NCBI GenBank assembly: GCA_942491115.1
Contig: CALNZV010000008.1
Coordinates: 308,030 to 372,029 of the forward strand
DNA from: CALNZV01 sp942491115
GTDB taxonomy: Bacteria; Desulfobacterota; Desulfobacteria; Desulfobacterales; UBA5852
DNA length: 64,000 bases
Reading direction: 5' to 3'
Position 1 is the first letter of the stretch. The number at the start of each line of letters is the position of its first letter. Both the position numbers and the translations under genes were made by a program. Shown in pieces: positions 34,369 to 43,562 of this stretch. Under the pieces are notes generated by a model, which made no database searches, was not told where the DNA came from, and worked only from the letters and a program-made list of their open reading frames with translations.

Positions 34369-35087
34369 CTTCCACCTCCGCTTCGAGAGAGGATGTCCCG
34401 CTCCACGATATTGAGGAAATCGGCTGAAAAGCTCTGGAGTTCAGTGTCCAGGGTTCGAATTTTACCCATGAAAAAATTGAACGCAATGACCGCTGGGATG
34501 GCGGCGGCCAGCCCGGCGGCAGTGGCCACGAGGGCTTCGGAGATGCCCGGCGCCACGACGGCGAGACTGGCGGATCCCATCTGTCCGATGCCGTGGAAAG
34601 AGTTCATGATCCCCCACACGGTTCCGAAAAGCCCGATAAACGGCGCCGTGTTTCCGGTGGTGGCCAGGAAGGGCACCATCTGGGTCATCCGGGTCATTTC
34701 CGTATTGATGGCACGCCGGAGGGATCGTTTGATATTCGTCACGCCCGCGGAGCGGGTCGCCAGGGAGCCGTCCCCCTGGCCGACGTCCTGACCCATCGGC
34801 GGCTGGCTGAGCTTTCTGAGCTCAAGATAGCCGACCCTGAAAACCCGTGCAACGGGCGCCCCCTGGAGCTGCTTGGACCGGGCAAAGGCATCGGTCAAAT
34901 CCCTGCTTTTCCAGAAAAATTCGATGAAAGCCGCGGATTCGTTGAAGGCTCGACGAATATATCGGAACTTGATGAGAATGATCGCCCAGGTGGTGATCGA
35001 AAACAATACGAGCAACAACAGGACCAACTGCACGACAAGACCCGCCCCTGAAATCATGTAAATCAGGTCTATGGGATTTGCATTCAT
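34365..35087 (-). CDS. tolQ: TolQ (ExbB-family) biopolymer transport protein
   Basis: A 240-residue inner-membrane protein with three helices: residues about 5-35, and the paired helices VPFLATTGNTAPFIGLFGTVWGIM and GISEALVATAAGLAAAIPAVIAFNFF that carry the conserved motor residues. ATG 35087 (MNANPIDLIYMISGAGLVVQ) has GGAG seven bases upstream. It is the first gene of tolQRAB-pal-cpoB. Confidence 0.95.
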   Translation of the reverse strand: MNANPIDLIYMISGAGLVVQLVLLLLVLFSITTWAIILIKFRYIRRAFNESAAFIEFFWKSRDLTDAFARSKQLQGAPVARVFRVGYLELRKLSQPPMGQDVGQGDGSLATRSAGVTNIKRSLRRAINTEMTRMTQMVPFLATTGNTAPFIGLFGTVWGIMNSFHGIGQMGSASLAVVAPGISEALVATAAGLAAAIPAVIAFNFFMGKIRTLDTELQSFSADFLNIVERDILSRSGGGR

Positions 35088-35325
35088 GGGTTTCTCCGGA
35101 AAAATGGGTTTTTCGCCCATTGGTCAACGGGCCATCTTAGCGTTCTGCCGACGGAAATGAGACCAAGCGGCGATTGAAGCCTTCCATGGGAAAAGAACCG
35201 GGGAATTGGCATAGGAAGTGTCGATTGTAACGGGTGCCAGGACCCTTGCCGGAATAGAAAACCGCTTCCTGGGGCGGTGCGACCTGCGGCCGTCTTCCGC
35301 CGAGGATTCGGTCAAAGTTGATCAC

Positions 35326-35354
35326 GGTGTATGTGAACCGGCGGCATTTGTCAA
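35326..35354 (-). promoter_or_regulatory. Candidate promoter of the tol operon
   Basis: On the minus strand TTGACA (35354-35349), a 17-base spacer and TACACC (35331-35326) suggest a sigma-70 promoter. It would leave a leader of about 230 bases before tolQ, in which I saw no convincing gene or riboswitch. The -10 is poor. Confidence 0.35.
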
Positions 35355-35507
35355 GATCGCCTGGCCAACGGGCGGGTGCTGCCCCCTCGGCCTCTGCCGG
35401 GCAAAGGCATTGCATTTCCCGCCGGGGCTCTGTACCTATTAACTCCCTCGTCTGCACACCCCCGGCCCGGCCGTCGGTGTCACTCTGTTGAAAAGGAGAT
35501 CGCCCTG

Positions 35508-36077
35508 ATGAATGCCATCGCCGATTTGCTGTTTGAAGCCAAAAGCCTGAAGGATCTCGAACGCTCTGGTTACCGTTTTTTAGGCTGTGGAAGGGAATCC
35601 GTGGCCGACCACAGCTACACCACCTCCGTGGTGGCCTATGTGCTATCCAGGCTCGAGCCATCCGTGGACGCCCATAAGGTGATCACTATGTGCCTCTTCC
35701 ATGACTTGCCGGAAGCCCGAATCGGGGACATCAACTACGTGCAGCGGTTTTATGTCACCGCGGATGAGGAACAGGCCGTGGCGGACATGACCGTAGACCT
35801 TCCTTTCGGTGGGGAGATCGCGGCCATGATCCGGGAATTCAACCAGGGGGAGACGGCCGAAGCCCGGCTCGCCAGGGATGCCGATCAACTGTCTCTTCTC
35901 CTCGAACTCAAGGACCTGTCGGACAAAGGCTATCACCCCCCTGATGCCTGGATCACCAACCTTAAAGAACGGATCCGGACGCCCATTGGAAGGCAACTCT
36001 ACGATGTCATCCTTGAAACAGACCGGGATCACTGGTGGCGTCAAAAATTTGTTGACAGGCCGGACCAATCCAAATAG
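35508..36077 (+). CDS. HD-domain phosphohydrolase (YfbR-like 5'-deoxynucleotidase family)
   Basis: A 189-residue HD_3 protein. The metal ligands are visible in order: ADHSYTT (H), CLFHDLPEARIGDI (HD plus E and D) and LARDADQLSLLLELKD (D). Such enzymes dephosphorylate deoxynucleoside monophosphates or related nucleotides in the cytoplasm. ATG 35508 has AAGGAG nine bases before it; the frame is open upstream without homology. It diverges from tolQ and stands before sdhC. Confidence 0.85.
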   Translation: MNAIADLLFEAKSLKDLERSGYRFLGCGRESVADHSYTTSVVAYVLSRLEPSVDAHKVITMCLFHDLPEARIGDINYVQRFYVTADEEQAVADMTVDLPFGGEIAAMIREFNQGETAEARLARDADQLSLLLELKDLSDKGYHPPDAWITNLKERIRTPIGRQLYDVILETDRDHWWRQKFVDRPDQSK

Positions 36078-36255
36078 ATGTTGAATCTTGTTTATTTTCT
36101 TTCCCCCATTTGGCATTCGGGTTTCTTTCATGCGGCCTTTATTGACGATGGTTTCCTCTGGACTGATCTACCTTCCCCCAAGCCAAGCGCGCAATCGGCC
36201 CGACCTCGGGACGCCTGAATCTTTAACCAATTACTAAAATGGAGATTGGGAACGT

Positions 36256-36897
36256 ATGAGCTGGTTGACGACAACCCTGGGCAGTTCTATCGGCAAGAAG
36301 TTGATGATGGCCATCTCAGGCTTGAGCTTTATCGGATTTCTCGCGGCCCATCTGGCAGGCAACCTGACCATCTACGGTGGCGCCGATGCGTTCAACGGCT
36401 ACGCCGAGCACCTCCACGCCCTGGGCCCCCTGCTGCGAGTGGCCGAAGCCGTGATGCTCACCCTTTTTATCGTCCACATTCTGGTAGGGCTTATTCTCTT
36501 TCTTCAAAACCTGAAGGCGAGGCCTCAGCGCTACCATGTGTACAACAGCCCCGGCGGCAGAACCCTGGGGTCGGCCACCATGCCATACACGGGCCTGGCC
36601 ATCCTTCTGTTCGTCGTCTTCCACCTCAGCAACTTTACTTTCGCCGACAAAACCGGAACCACCATTTTCCAGATCGTTTCCACTTCCTTTCAAAATCCTA
36701 TCCATTTGGGCCTCTACATTCTGGCCATGATCATCGTGGCGGTTCATGTCAGCCACGGGTTCTGGAGTCTTTTCCAAACCCTGGGATTCAACCATTCGAA
36801 ATACATGCCCGCCATCATGGCCGCCGGCATTCTACTTAGCCTGATCTTTGGGCTGGGTTTCGGATTTTTACCGATTTACATCTCGTTCATCGCCTAA
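36256..36897 (+). CDS. sdhC: Succinate dehydrogenase/fumarate reductase cytochrome b subunit
   Basis: A 213-residue membrane anchor with five helices and histidines positioned for two b haems (FLAAHLAGNLTIYGG, LFIVHILVGL, FVVFHLSNFTF, VAVHVSHGFWSLFQ). This is the single-subunit b558 type found in Bacillus, Wolinella and sulfate reducers, with no separate sdhD. It connects SdhAB to menaquinone; the dihaem type suits reversed electron flow for succinate oxidation with menaquinone. Eleven bases separate it from sdhA. Confidence 0.93.
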   Translation: MSWLTTTLGSSIGKKLMMAISGLSFIGFLAAHLAGNLTIYGGADAFNGYAEHLHALGPLLRVAEAVMLTLFIVHILVGLILFLQNLKARPQRYHVYNSPGGRTLGSATMPYTGLAILLFVVFHLSNFTFADKTGTTIFQIVSTSFQNPIHLGLYILAMIIVAVHVSHGFWSLFQTLGFNHSKYMPAIMAAGILLSLIFGLGFGFLPIYISFIA

Positions 36898-36908
36898 GGA
36901 GGACCCTA

Positions 36909-38822
36909 ATGCAGCTGGACTCTAAAATTCCCGGCGGCCCCCTGAAAGACAAGTGGGATCGTTACCGCTTTGAAGCCAAACTGGTCAATCCCGCCAACAA
37001 ACGGAAATTCACCATCATCGTCGTTGGGACGGGTCTGGCAGGAGGGGCGGCTTCCGCAACATTGGCAGAACTAGGTTACAACGTGAAGACCTTCTGCATC
37101 CAGGATTCCCCCCGGCGGGCTCACAGCATCGCCGCCCAGGGGGGCATCAATGCCGCGAAAAATTATCCCAACGACGGCGACAGCATCTGGAGGCTGTTTT
37201 ACGATACCGTCAAGGGGGGGGACTTCCGGGCTCGGGAAGCCAACGTCTACCGGCTGGCCCAGGTCAGCAACAGCATCATCGATCAGTGCGTCGCCCAGGG
37301 GGTTCCCTTTGCCAGGGAGTACGGGGGGCTTCTGGCCAACCGAAGTTTCGGCGGCGCGCAGGTATCGCGGACGTTCTATGCCCGTGGACAGACCGGACAG
37401 CAGCTGCTCCTGGGTGCTTACAGTTCGCTTTCCCGGCAGATAGGGGCGGGAAAGGTGAAACTGTTTACGAGACGGGAGATGGTGGATCTGGTCATCGTCG
37501 GGGACCGGTCGCGGGGCATCATTGTTCGCAACCTGATTACCGGCGAGATGGAGGCCCATGCCGCGGATGCCGTCATTTTGGCGACCGGCGGCTACGGTAC
37601 CGTGTTTTATCTGTCCACCAATGCCGACTCCTGCAATGTTGGGGCTTCGTTCAAAGCCTACAAGAAAGGCGCCTTATTCGCCAATCCGTGCTTCACCCAA
37701 ATTCATCCCACCTGCATCCCCCATTCAGGCGACTATCAGGCCAAGCTGACCCTGATGAGCGAAAGCCTGCGAAACGACGGCCGGGTCTGGGTGCCTAAAA
37801 ATCCCGAGGACAACCGGCCCCCTAACCAGATTCCCGAAGCGGATCGAGACTATTTCCTCGAAGCCAAATATCCCAGCTTTGGCAACCTGGTCCCCCGGGA
37901 TGTCGCCTCCCGAAATGCCAAGGAGCAGTGTGACGCCGCAAAAGGGGTCGGTCAAACCGGCTATGCCGTCTATCTGGATTTCGCCGACGCCATCAAAAGG
38001 GACGGGAAAGACGTCATTCAGCGAAAATACGGCAACCTTTTCGACATGTACCAGAATATCACCGACGACAATCCTTACGAAACCCCGATGATGATCTATC
38101 CGGCTTCCCACTACACCATGGGAGGCCTGTGGGTGGACTATGAACTCCAAACCACCATACCCGGTCTCTTTGCCACCGGTGAGTGCAATTTTTCCGACCA
38201 TGGGGCCAATCGACTGGGTGCCAGCGCCCTCATGCAGGGGCTGGCGGACGGGTACTTCGTTATCCCCTACACCATCGGCCCTTTCATTGCCAACAACGGC
38301 CCATCGGACATCAACGACGATCATCAGGCCTTCAAAGACGCGACCCGGGAAGCGTTAGAGCGGGACCGCAAGATCATGGCGATCAACGGAAAACGGACCC
38401 AGCGGGACATTCACCGGCAGCTTGGCAAACTGATGGTGGACTACGTGGGGATGGCCAGAAACGAGACGGGCCTCAAAACAGTGATCGAGGCCATTCAATC
38501 CCTTCGGGATGAATTCTGGACGAACGTCAAGGTTTCCGGCTCCGGCGATTCCTACAACCTGAGCCTCCAAAAGGCGGGAAGGCTGGCGGACAACCTCGAG
38601 TTTGCAGAGATGATGGCTCTCGACGCCCTGAGGCGGGACGAATCCTGTGGGTGCCATTTCCGGGAGGAGCATCAGACCGAGGACAACGAAGCCAAACGGG
38701 ATGATGAGAACTTCTGTCACGTGGCCGCATGGGAGTATTCCGGATTCAACAACGCGCCCAAGATGCACAAAGAGCCGCTGGTTTTCGAGAATGTCGAACT
38801 GACAACAAGGAGCTACAAGTAA
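36909..38822 (+). CDS. sdhA: Succinate dehydrogenase/fumarate reductase flavoprotein subunit
   Basis: A 637-residue flavoprotein. IIVVGTGLAGGAASATLAEL is the FAD dinucleotide-binding motif; RRAHSIAAQGGINAAKNYPNDGDS contains the histidine that binds FAD covalently; HPTCIPHSGDYQAKLTLMSESLRNDGRVW belongs to the dicarboxylate site; HYTMGGLWVDYELQTTIPGLFATGECNFSDHGANRLGASALMQGLADG is the conserved C-terminal FAD block. AAGGAGG precedes the ATG. The length (637) is that of the Bacillus/delta group rather than of E. coli SdhA (588). Confidence 0.96.
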   Translation: MQLDSKIPGGPLKDKWDRYRFEAKLVNPANKRKFTIIVVGTGLAGGAASATLAELGYNVKTFCIQDSPRRAHSIAAQGGINAAKNYPNDGDSIWRLFYDTVKGGDFRAREANVYRLAQVSNSIIDQCVAQGVPFAREYGGLLANRSFGGAQVSRTFYARGQTGQQLLLGAYSSLSRQIGAGKVKLFTRREMVDLVIVGDRSRGIIVRNLITGEMEAHAADAVILATGGYGTVFYLSTNADSCNVGASFKAYKKGALFANPCFTQIHPTCIPHSGDYQAKLTLMSESLRNDGRVWVPKNPEDNRPPNQIPEADRDYFLEAKYPSFGNLVPRDVASRNAKEQCDAAKGVGQTGYAVYLDFADAIKRDGKDVIQRKYGNLFDMYQNITDDNPYETPMMIYPASHYTMGGLWVDYELQTTIPGLFATGECNFSDHGANRLGASALMQGLADGYFVIPYTIGPFIANNGPSDINDDHQAFKDATREALERDRKIMAINGKRTQRDIHRQLGKLMVDYVGMARNETGLKTVIEAIQSLRDEFWTNVKVSGSGDSYNLSLQKAGRLADNLEFAEMMALDALRRDESCGCHFREEHQTEDNEAKRDDENFCHVAAWEYSGFNNAPKMHKEPLVFENVELTTRSYK

Positions 38823-38824
38823 CC

Positions 38825-39589
38825 ATGGGAGACACCATCAATATCACCTTGAAGGTCTGGCGCCAGAAGAGCGCCCGGGACAAAGGGCGGTTTGAGACCA
38901 TCCACGTGAGGGATGTGGACACGCATATGTCGTTCCTTGAAATGCTCGACACCGTCAACGAAAATCTCATTCTGGAAAGCAAAGACCCCATTGCGTTCGA
39001 CAACGATTGCCGTGAAGGGATCTGCGGCACCTGCGGCTGCGTCGTCAACGGCATCCCCCATGGTCCTGCCAAAGCCATGACCCTCTGCCAGCTGCATATG
39101 AGAAAATTCAACGACGGCGATATGATTGCCGTCGAACCCTTCCGCGCCAGGGCATTCAAAGTCATCAAGGACCTCATGGTGGACCGCGGTGCCTTCGACA
39201 CCATTATCCAGGCCGGCGGCTACGTCTCAATCAACGCCGGAGGGGCCCAGGACGCCAATGCCATCCCGATCCCTGCAGAGGTGGCGGAGAAGGCAATGGA
39301 CGCCGCTGCCTGCATCGGCTGCGGCGCCTGCGTGGCCTCATGCCCCAATGCGTCGGCCATGTTGTTTGTCAGCGCCAAGGTATCCCAATTGGCCCTTCTG
39401 CCCCAGGGCCGACCCGAAGCGGCCACTCGAGCCCTCGCCATGGTGAAAACCATGGACCAGATAGGGTTCGGCAACTGCAGCAACCATCGGGCGTGTGAGG
39501 CGGCCTGCCCGAAGGAGATTTCCATTGTCAACATTGCTCGCCTAAATCGTGAATTCGTGAAGGCCGGCTTTACCGCGGACGATCAGTAA
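38825..39589 (+). CDS. sdhB: Succinate dehydrogenase/fumarate reductase iron-sulfur subunit
   Basis: A 254-residue protein with three cluster sites: [2Fe-2S] CREGICGTCGCVVNG with a later CQLHM, [4Fe-4S] CIGCGACVASCPN and [3Fe-4S] CSNHRACEAACPKEI. It wires FAD in SdhA to the b haems of SdhC. The ATG at 38825 lies two bases after the sdhA stop. A strong terminator follows, so sdhCAB is a closed three-gene unit. Confidence 0.96.
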   Translation: MGDTINITLKVWRQKSARDKGRFETIHVRDVDTHMSFLEMLDTVNENLILESKDPIAFDNDCREGICGTCGCVVNGIPHGPAKAMTLCQLHMRKFNDGDMIAVEPFRARAFKVIKDLMVDRGAFDTIIQAGGYVSINAGGAQDANAIPIPAEVAEKAMDAAACIGCGACVASCPNASAMLFVSAKVSQLALLPQGRPEAATRALAMVKTMDQIGFGNCSNHRACEAACPKEISIVNIARLNREFVKAGFTADDQ

Positions 39590-39633
39590 GTCAGAGGGAC
39601 AGCTCCTTTCCAAACCAACGTCATCATTGATCA

Positions 39634-39665
39634 GAGGGGCCGCCCGCGTTCGGGCGGCCTCTTTT
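39634..39665 (+). terminator. Terminator of sdhCAB
   Basis: GAGGGGCCGCCCG pairs with CGGGCGGCCTC around CGTT and is followed by TTTTGCTT. Located 45 bases after the sdhB stop. Confidence 0.9.
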
Positions 39666-39857
39666 GCTTAGTCCTTTTCTCCTATCATTAGACAACAGTG
39701 GTCAAGCGCGCATCACCGCCACGGATGACGACGTGCGCCTCAAAACGCTCTGGGCCCGAAGAGAATGGCGATCCCTTGAAGGTTTTCCGCCATGGGTGTA
39801 GGTTTACCCCTCTGTAACCGCGATCGAGAAGCACCGCTGACCCTACTGGAGAGATCT

Positions 39858-41000
39858 ATGGAAGGTACCCGTCTATTAATGAACCGGTTGGAGGGATTGC
39901 CCGGCATCCAGTCGCCTTTCTGGCAGAAGATCTATATAGCCTGCGGGATCATCGTGGGCTTCGCCATCGGATGGCAACTGACCAAATGGGTCATGGGTGC
40001 CATTCACAACCGGCTCAAACCCTATCCCTTTTTCAGGGAATCGCCAGGCCTGTTCCGGCTCCTCCGGAAGACCGCCAACATCCTGCTGGTCGGCCTGACC
40101 GGATGGTCTATGGCAAGGCTTACGGGCATTCCCCTGCTCGGGAAACTGGTGATGGCCGCCACCGCCCTTGTCCTTGCAGGTCCGCTCACCGGTCTTTTGA
40201 ATACCGCCATGGACACCCTTCGCTCCAGGGTTGCCGTCAAAACCGAAAACAAAGTCGATGACATCGTCTTTGACCTGCTCCACCGGTTCTCAGGCGTTAT
40301 CATCGTGGGTGCGGCCCTCGTGGTCGCCCTCGACATTCTGGGGATTAATGTGATCCCTTTCATCGCCGGAGCCGGAGTCGCCGGTATCGCCATCGGTTTT
40401 GCCGCCAAGGACACCCTGTCCAATCTGATTGCCGGCGTGCTGCTGATCATTGACCGACCTTTTGAGATCGGCGACCGCATCGAGGTATGGAGTGCCCCCA
40501 AGGGCAGTGCCTCCTGGGGGGACGTGGTCGATATCGGGTTGAGGGCCACCAAAATCAAAACCACCGATAATATCGTGGTCATCATTCCAAACAACGAGAT
40601 CATGAAACGGGACATTGTGAACTACACTCATCTCGGAGGACGAATCCGCGTGAGAATCAATATCGGCGTCGGCTATGATGCGGACATCGGCCGCGCTAAA
40701 TCGGCCGTCCTGGCAGTAGCCTCGACCCTCGACTGGGTGGTGCAGGACCCATCCCCCAAGGTGGTGGTCCGTCATTTCGGCGAGTCATCGGTTGAACTGC
40801 AGCTGAGGGTATGGATCAACGATGCCCGCCGGCGAATGGATACCATTTCCACGATCACCGACAGGGTGAAAGAACGATTTGCCGCCGAGGGCATTGAAAT
40901 CCCCTATCCCAAAAGAGACGTCACCATCACCTACAAAAACGCCGGTGGCGACAGCGCCCTTCCCAAACATCCGGGTCCGCCGACCGGCCCGCCGACATAG
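39858..41000 (+). CDS. Small-conductance mechanosensitive channel (MscS family)
   Basis: A 380-residue channel with about four helices before the pore. The pore helix and beta domain start at FIAGAGVAGIAIGFAAKDTLSNLIAGVLLI (glycine/alanine-packed TM3), then DRPFEIGDRIEV, VVDIGLRATKIKTTDNIVVIIPNNEIMKRDIVNYT. It releases solutes during hypoosmotic shock. ATG 39858 has GGAG six bases upstream; earlier in-frame codons lack this. No evident operon partner downstream (110-base gap). Confidence 0.9.
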   Translation: MEGTRLLMNRLEGLPGIQSPFWQKIYIACGIIVGFAIGWQLTKWVMGAIHNRLKPYPFFRESPGLFRLLRKTANILLVGLTGWSMARLTGIPLLGKLVMAATALVLAGPLTGLLNTAMDTLRSRVAVKTENKVDDIVFDLLHRFSGVIIVGAALVVALDILGINVIPFIAGAGVAGIAIGFAAKDTLSNLIAGVLLIIDRPFEIGDRIEVWSAPKGSASWGDVVDIGLRATKIKTTDNIVVIIPNNEIMKRDIVNYTHLGGRIRVRINIGVGYDADIGRAKSAVLAVASTLDWVVQDPSPKVVVRHFGESSVELQLRVWINDARRRMDTISTITDRVKERFAAEGIEIPYPKRDVTITYKNAGGDSALPKHPGPPTGPPT

Positions 41001-41111
41001 GGGTCGACGTCGGCTACGCCCATGGTCCGGGTCGATCTGAAGGAAAATTTCCTTGCAACTCATCGCGTTCCTCATTATCCTTCCTGATTTCATTCTGAGG
41101 ACAGGGATCAG

Positions 41112-41810
41112 ATGGAACTTTCAATCGAATCAATCGCCCGCTGTATCGATCTGCCGACCCAAAAGGTGGAACGCTGGATCCGCCAGGGCAGAATTCCCCT
41201 CGTTCGAAGGGGAGGTATCTGCGCCTTCGACCAGGATGCGCTGCAGCGGTGGGCGTCCCAGCACGGCCTGCCCTTCAATCTCGAGGCGAAGGATCCGCTT
41301 ATCGAATGCGCTGAGACCCGTCGCCCCCCTTCCCTGCTCAACGCCATGGAAAGCGGAGGCGTTTACCATGATATCCGGGGCCATTCGGTCACGGAAGTTC
41401 TGAACGCCTCGGTCTCACGTATGGATCGCTTTTCTTCCGAAGAGAAGAGCCGCCTGATCGAAAAGCTTATCGAACGCGAGCAGCTCACGTCCACGGGAAT
41501 CGGAAAGGGCGTTGCCATTCCCCACCCAAGAGACCCCTTGGATGGACAGCTGACCGAACCGCTAATCGCCACCCTTTTTCTGGAAACAGCCGTCGATTTT
41601 CATTCCCTGGACCATCGACCGGTATTCGTGCTTTTCATCCTGCTCTGCCCGTCCATCAAGATTCATCTGCACTTGCTCTCCAGGCTCTCTTTTTGTCTGA
41701 GAATCGATGACTTTATCGCTTTTCTTCACCAACACCCATCGGCGGAAGCTCTTTTCGAGAGGGTCTCCACCATCGAACCGGATTTGGATCTCACCTCAAG
41801 ACTTCGCTGA
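41112..41810 (+). CDS. HTH (MerR/excisionase-like) - PTS EIIA domain fusion protein
   Basis: A 232-residue two-domain protein. Residues 1-55 resemble a MerR/excisionase helix-turn-helix (ESIARCIDLPTQKVERWIRQ, then RRGGICAFDQDALQRWASQH). Residues 90-230 are a fructose/nitrogen-type PTS EIIA domain with the phosphorylatable histidine in GIGKGVAIPHPR (H138). No PTS EIIB/C genes are near, so a regulatory role in an Npr-type phosphorelay is likely. It ends seven bases before the ClC gene, giving a three-gene operon with ClC and Usp-like genes; it may sense PTS phosphorylation state and regulate the transporter or its gene. Confidence 0.8.
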   Translation: MELSIESIARCIDLPTQKVERWIRQGRIPLVRRGGICAFDQDALQRWASQHGLPFNLEAKDPLIECAETRRPPSLLNAMESGGVYHDIRGHSVTEVLNASVSRMDRFSSEEKSRLIEKLIEREQLTSTGIGKGVAIPHPRDPLDGQLTEPLIATLFLETAVDFHSLDHRPVFVLFILLCPSIKIHLHLLSRLSFCLRIDDFIAFLHQHPSAEALFERVSTIEPDLDLTSRLR

Positions 41811-41817
41811 CTGCCCC

Positions 41818-43551
41818 ATGACGTCACCCATCACATGGCGGAACCCAACCACCTGGCCCATCTTTCAGCGGGACGACCGACTGCTCCTGATTCTTCTGGG
41901 GGCAGTGGTGGGACTCTGCAGCGGAATCGCCGCCATTGTGCTCAATCGGTCACTAATGGCCATGCTGTCCTTTTTACAGCATTACCGTGGATTTGCGTGG
42001 TCTTTTCTTCTACCCGCAACCGGCGCGGCCCTCTCCTCCCTGTTTTTGAACAAGGTGGTTCGTGAGGGGGCCGGGCATGGGGTGCCGGAGGTCATCTACA
42101 GCGTATCCCGCTACGGGGGCCTGTTGCGGCTCCGATCAAGCTTTTCCCGACTCATATCTAGCTGCCTGACCATCGGCAGCGGGGGATCGGCCGGTCCCGA
42201 GGCACCTGTGGTCATGAGCGGGGCCGCCATCGGCTCCAATATCGCCCGCCTGTTTTTTCTCAATGACCGGCAGCGGATCGTTCTTGTCGGCTGCGGTGCC
42301 GCCGGCGCCATCGGCGCCATATTCAACGCACCCATCGCCGGAACGATTTTCTCAATGGAAGTCATCTTGGGGGAATGGGCGGCCATCAATCTCATTCCCA
42401 TCGCCATATCCGCCGTGGCCGGCACCGAAATCAGCCGATTACTCCAGGGCAATCAGATCGCCTTTTCCCATCATGCCTTCGATATCGAACTGATGGATAT
42501 CGTAGCGACCATCGGCCTGGCGGTGGTGACGGCGGCCGCCTCGCTGTTGTTGACCCGGGCCATCCGGAAGATGCACCACACGGCTGATCGGATATCCCTG
42601 CCCCTCTGGTTGAAGGCCGCTGCCGGAGGCGCTCTGGTGGGATTGATCGGTCTGTGGTTGCCCTTGGTACTGGGGGAAGGCTATCACGCCATCCGTGAAA
42701 TGATCGAGGGCGGCTTCGAGCATGGTCTGGTTCTGGTCGCCGCATACATGGTGGCCAAGATTCTGGCCACCTCCCTGACACTGGGCTCGGGGGGCTCCGG
42801 AGGCATATTCGCCCCCTGCCTCGTCATCGGTAGCTTTGCAGGTCTCGCCTACCACCGTTCCCTGGTGATCCTGTGGCCCGACGCCGGGTGGGTCGGTGAG
42901 GGGTGCTTTGCCTTGCTGGGTATGGCCGGCATGGTGGGCGGCATCCTTCAGGCGCCCCTCACCGCCATCTTCCTGATCGTTGAAATCACCGGTGGCTATG
43001 AGGTGATTCTGCCCCTGATCATTGTCTCCGCCTTGTCCGCCACCTTGTGCCGAAGCCTGGAGCCGGCATCTTTCTATCTCAAAGACCTGGTGGAAAAGGG
43101 GCAACTCCTTCGGCCGGGAACGGATGCCAGGGTCCTGGCCGATTTGAACGTTCAGGAGCTTCTGGAAACCGACTGCCTTTCCGTTCCGCCCAACATGTTA
43201 TTGAGGGATTTTATTGAGGTGATCAAACAGTCCCATCGCAATCTCTTCCCTGTTGAAAGCGCAGATGAGAAAGCATTCATGGGCATGATCAATCTGGCGG
43301 ATATCCGGCCGTTTCTCTTCGACCCGGTCCTCTACGATACGGTCTTCGTGGAACAAATCATGGATCGTCATGTCGCCACTGTAGGGCCGGACGAAGAGAT
43401 TTCCGGCGTACTGAACCGGATGGATACCAACGGGCTTTACAGCATGCCCGTTGTCGTCAATGGACGCTTTGTCGGCCTCATCTCCAAAGCCACCCTTCTT
43501 GACCAGTACCGTAAGGAATTGATGGTTCAGACGGTTCATCTGAAAACGTGA
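41818..43551 (+). CDS. ClC-family chloride channel/transporter with two CBS domains
   Basis: A 577-residue protein: about ten to twelve membrane helices, then two CBS domains (about residues 445-570; LETDCLSVPPNMLLRDFIEV and IMDRHVATVGPDEEISGVLN). ClC signatures are GHGVPEV (86-92), GSGGSAGPEAP (120-130) and GSGGSGGIFAPCLVIG. Against the canonical GREGP, the gating glutamate position is alanine (A125), and the central serine of GSGIP is histidine (H87). That points to a channel or uncoupled transporter rather than a 2Cl-/H+ antiporter, though this is inferred from motif alignment by eye. CBS domains suggest nucleotide control. Confidence 0.88.
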   Translation: MTSPITWRNPTTWPIFQRDDRLLLILLGAVVGLCSGIAAIVLNRSLMAMLSFLQHYRGFAWSFLLPATGAALSSLFLNKVVREGAGHGVPEVIYSVSRYGGLLRLRSSFSRLISSCLTIGSGGSAGPEAPVVMSGAAIGSNIARLFFLNDRQRIVLVGCGAAGAIGAIFNAPIAGTIFSMEVILGEWAAINLIPIAISAVAGTEISRLLQGNQIAFSHHAFDIELMDIVATIGLAVVTAAASLLLTRAIRKMHHTADRISLPLWLKAAAGGALVGLIGLWLPLVLGEGYHAIREMIEGGFEHGLVLVAAYMVAKILATSLTLGSGGSGGIFAPCLVIGSFAGLAYHRSLVILWPDAGWVGEGCFALLGMAGMVGGILQAPLTAIFLIVEITGGYEVILPLIIVSALSATLCRSLEPASFYLKDLVEKGQLLRPGTDARVLADLNVQELLETDCLSVPPNMLLRDFIEVIKQSHRNLFPVESADEKAFMGMINLADIRPFLFDPVLYDTVFVEQIMDRHVATVGPDEEISGVLNRMDTNGLYSMPVVVNGRFVGLISKATLLDQYRKELMVQTVHLKT

Positions 43552-43562
43552 AGGAGACGCCC

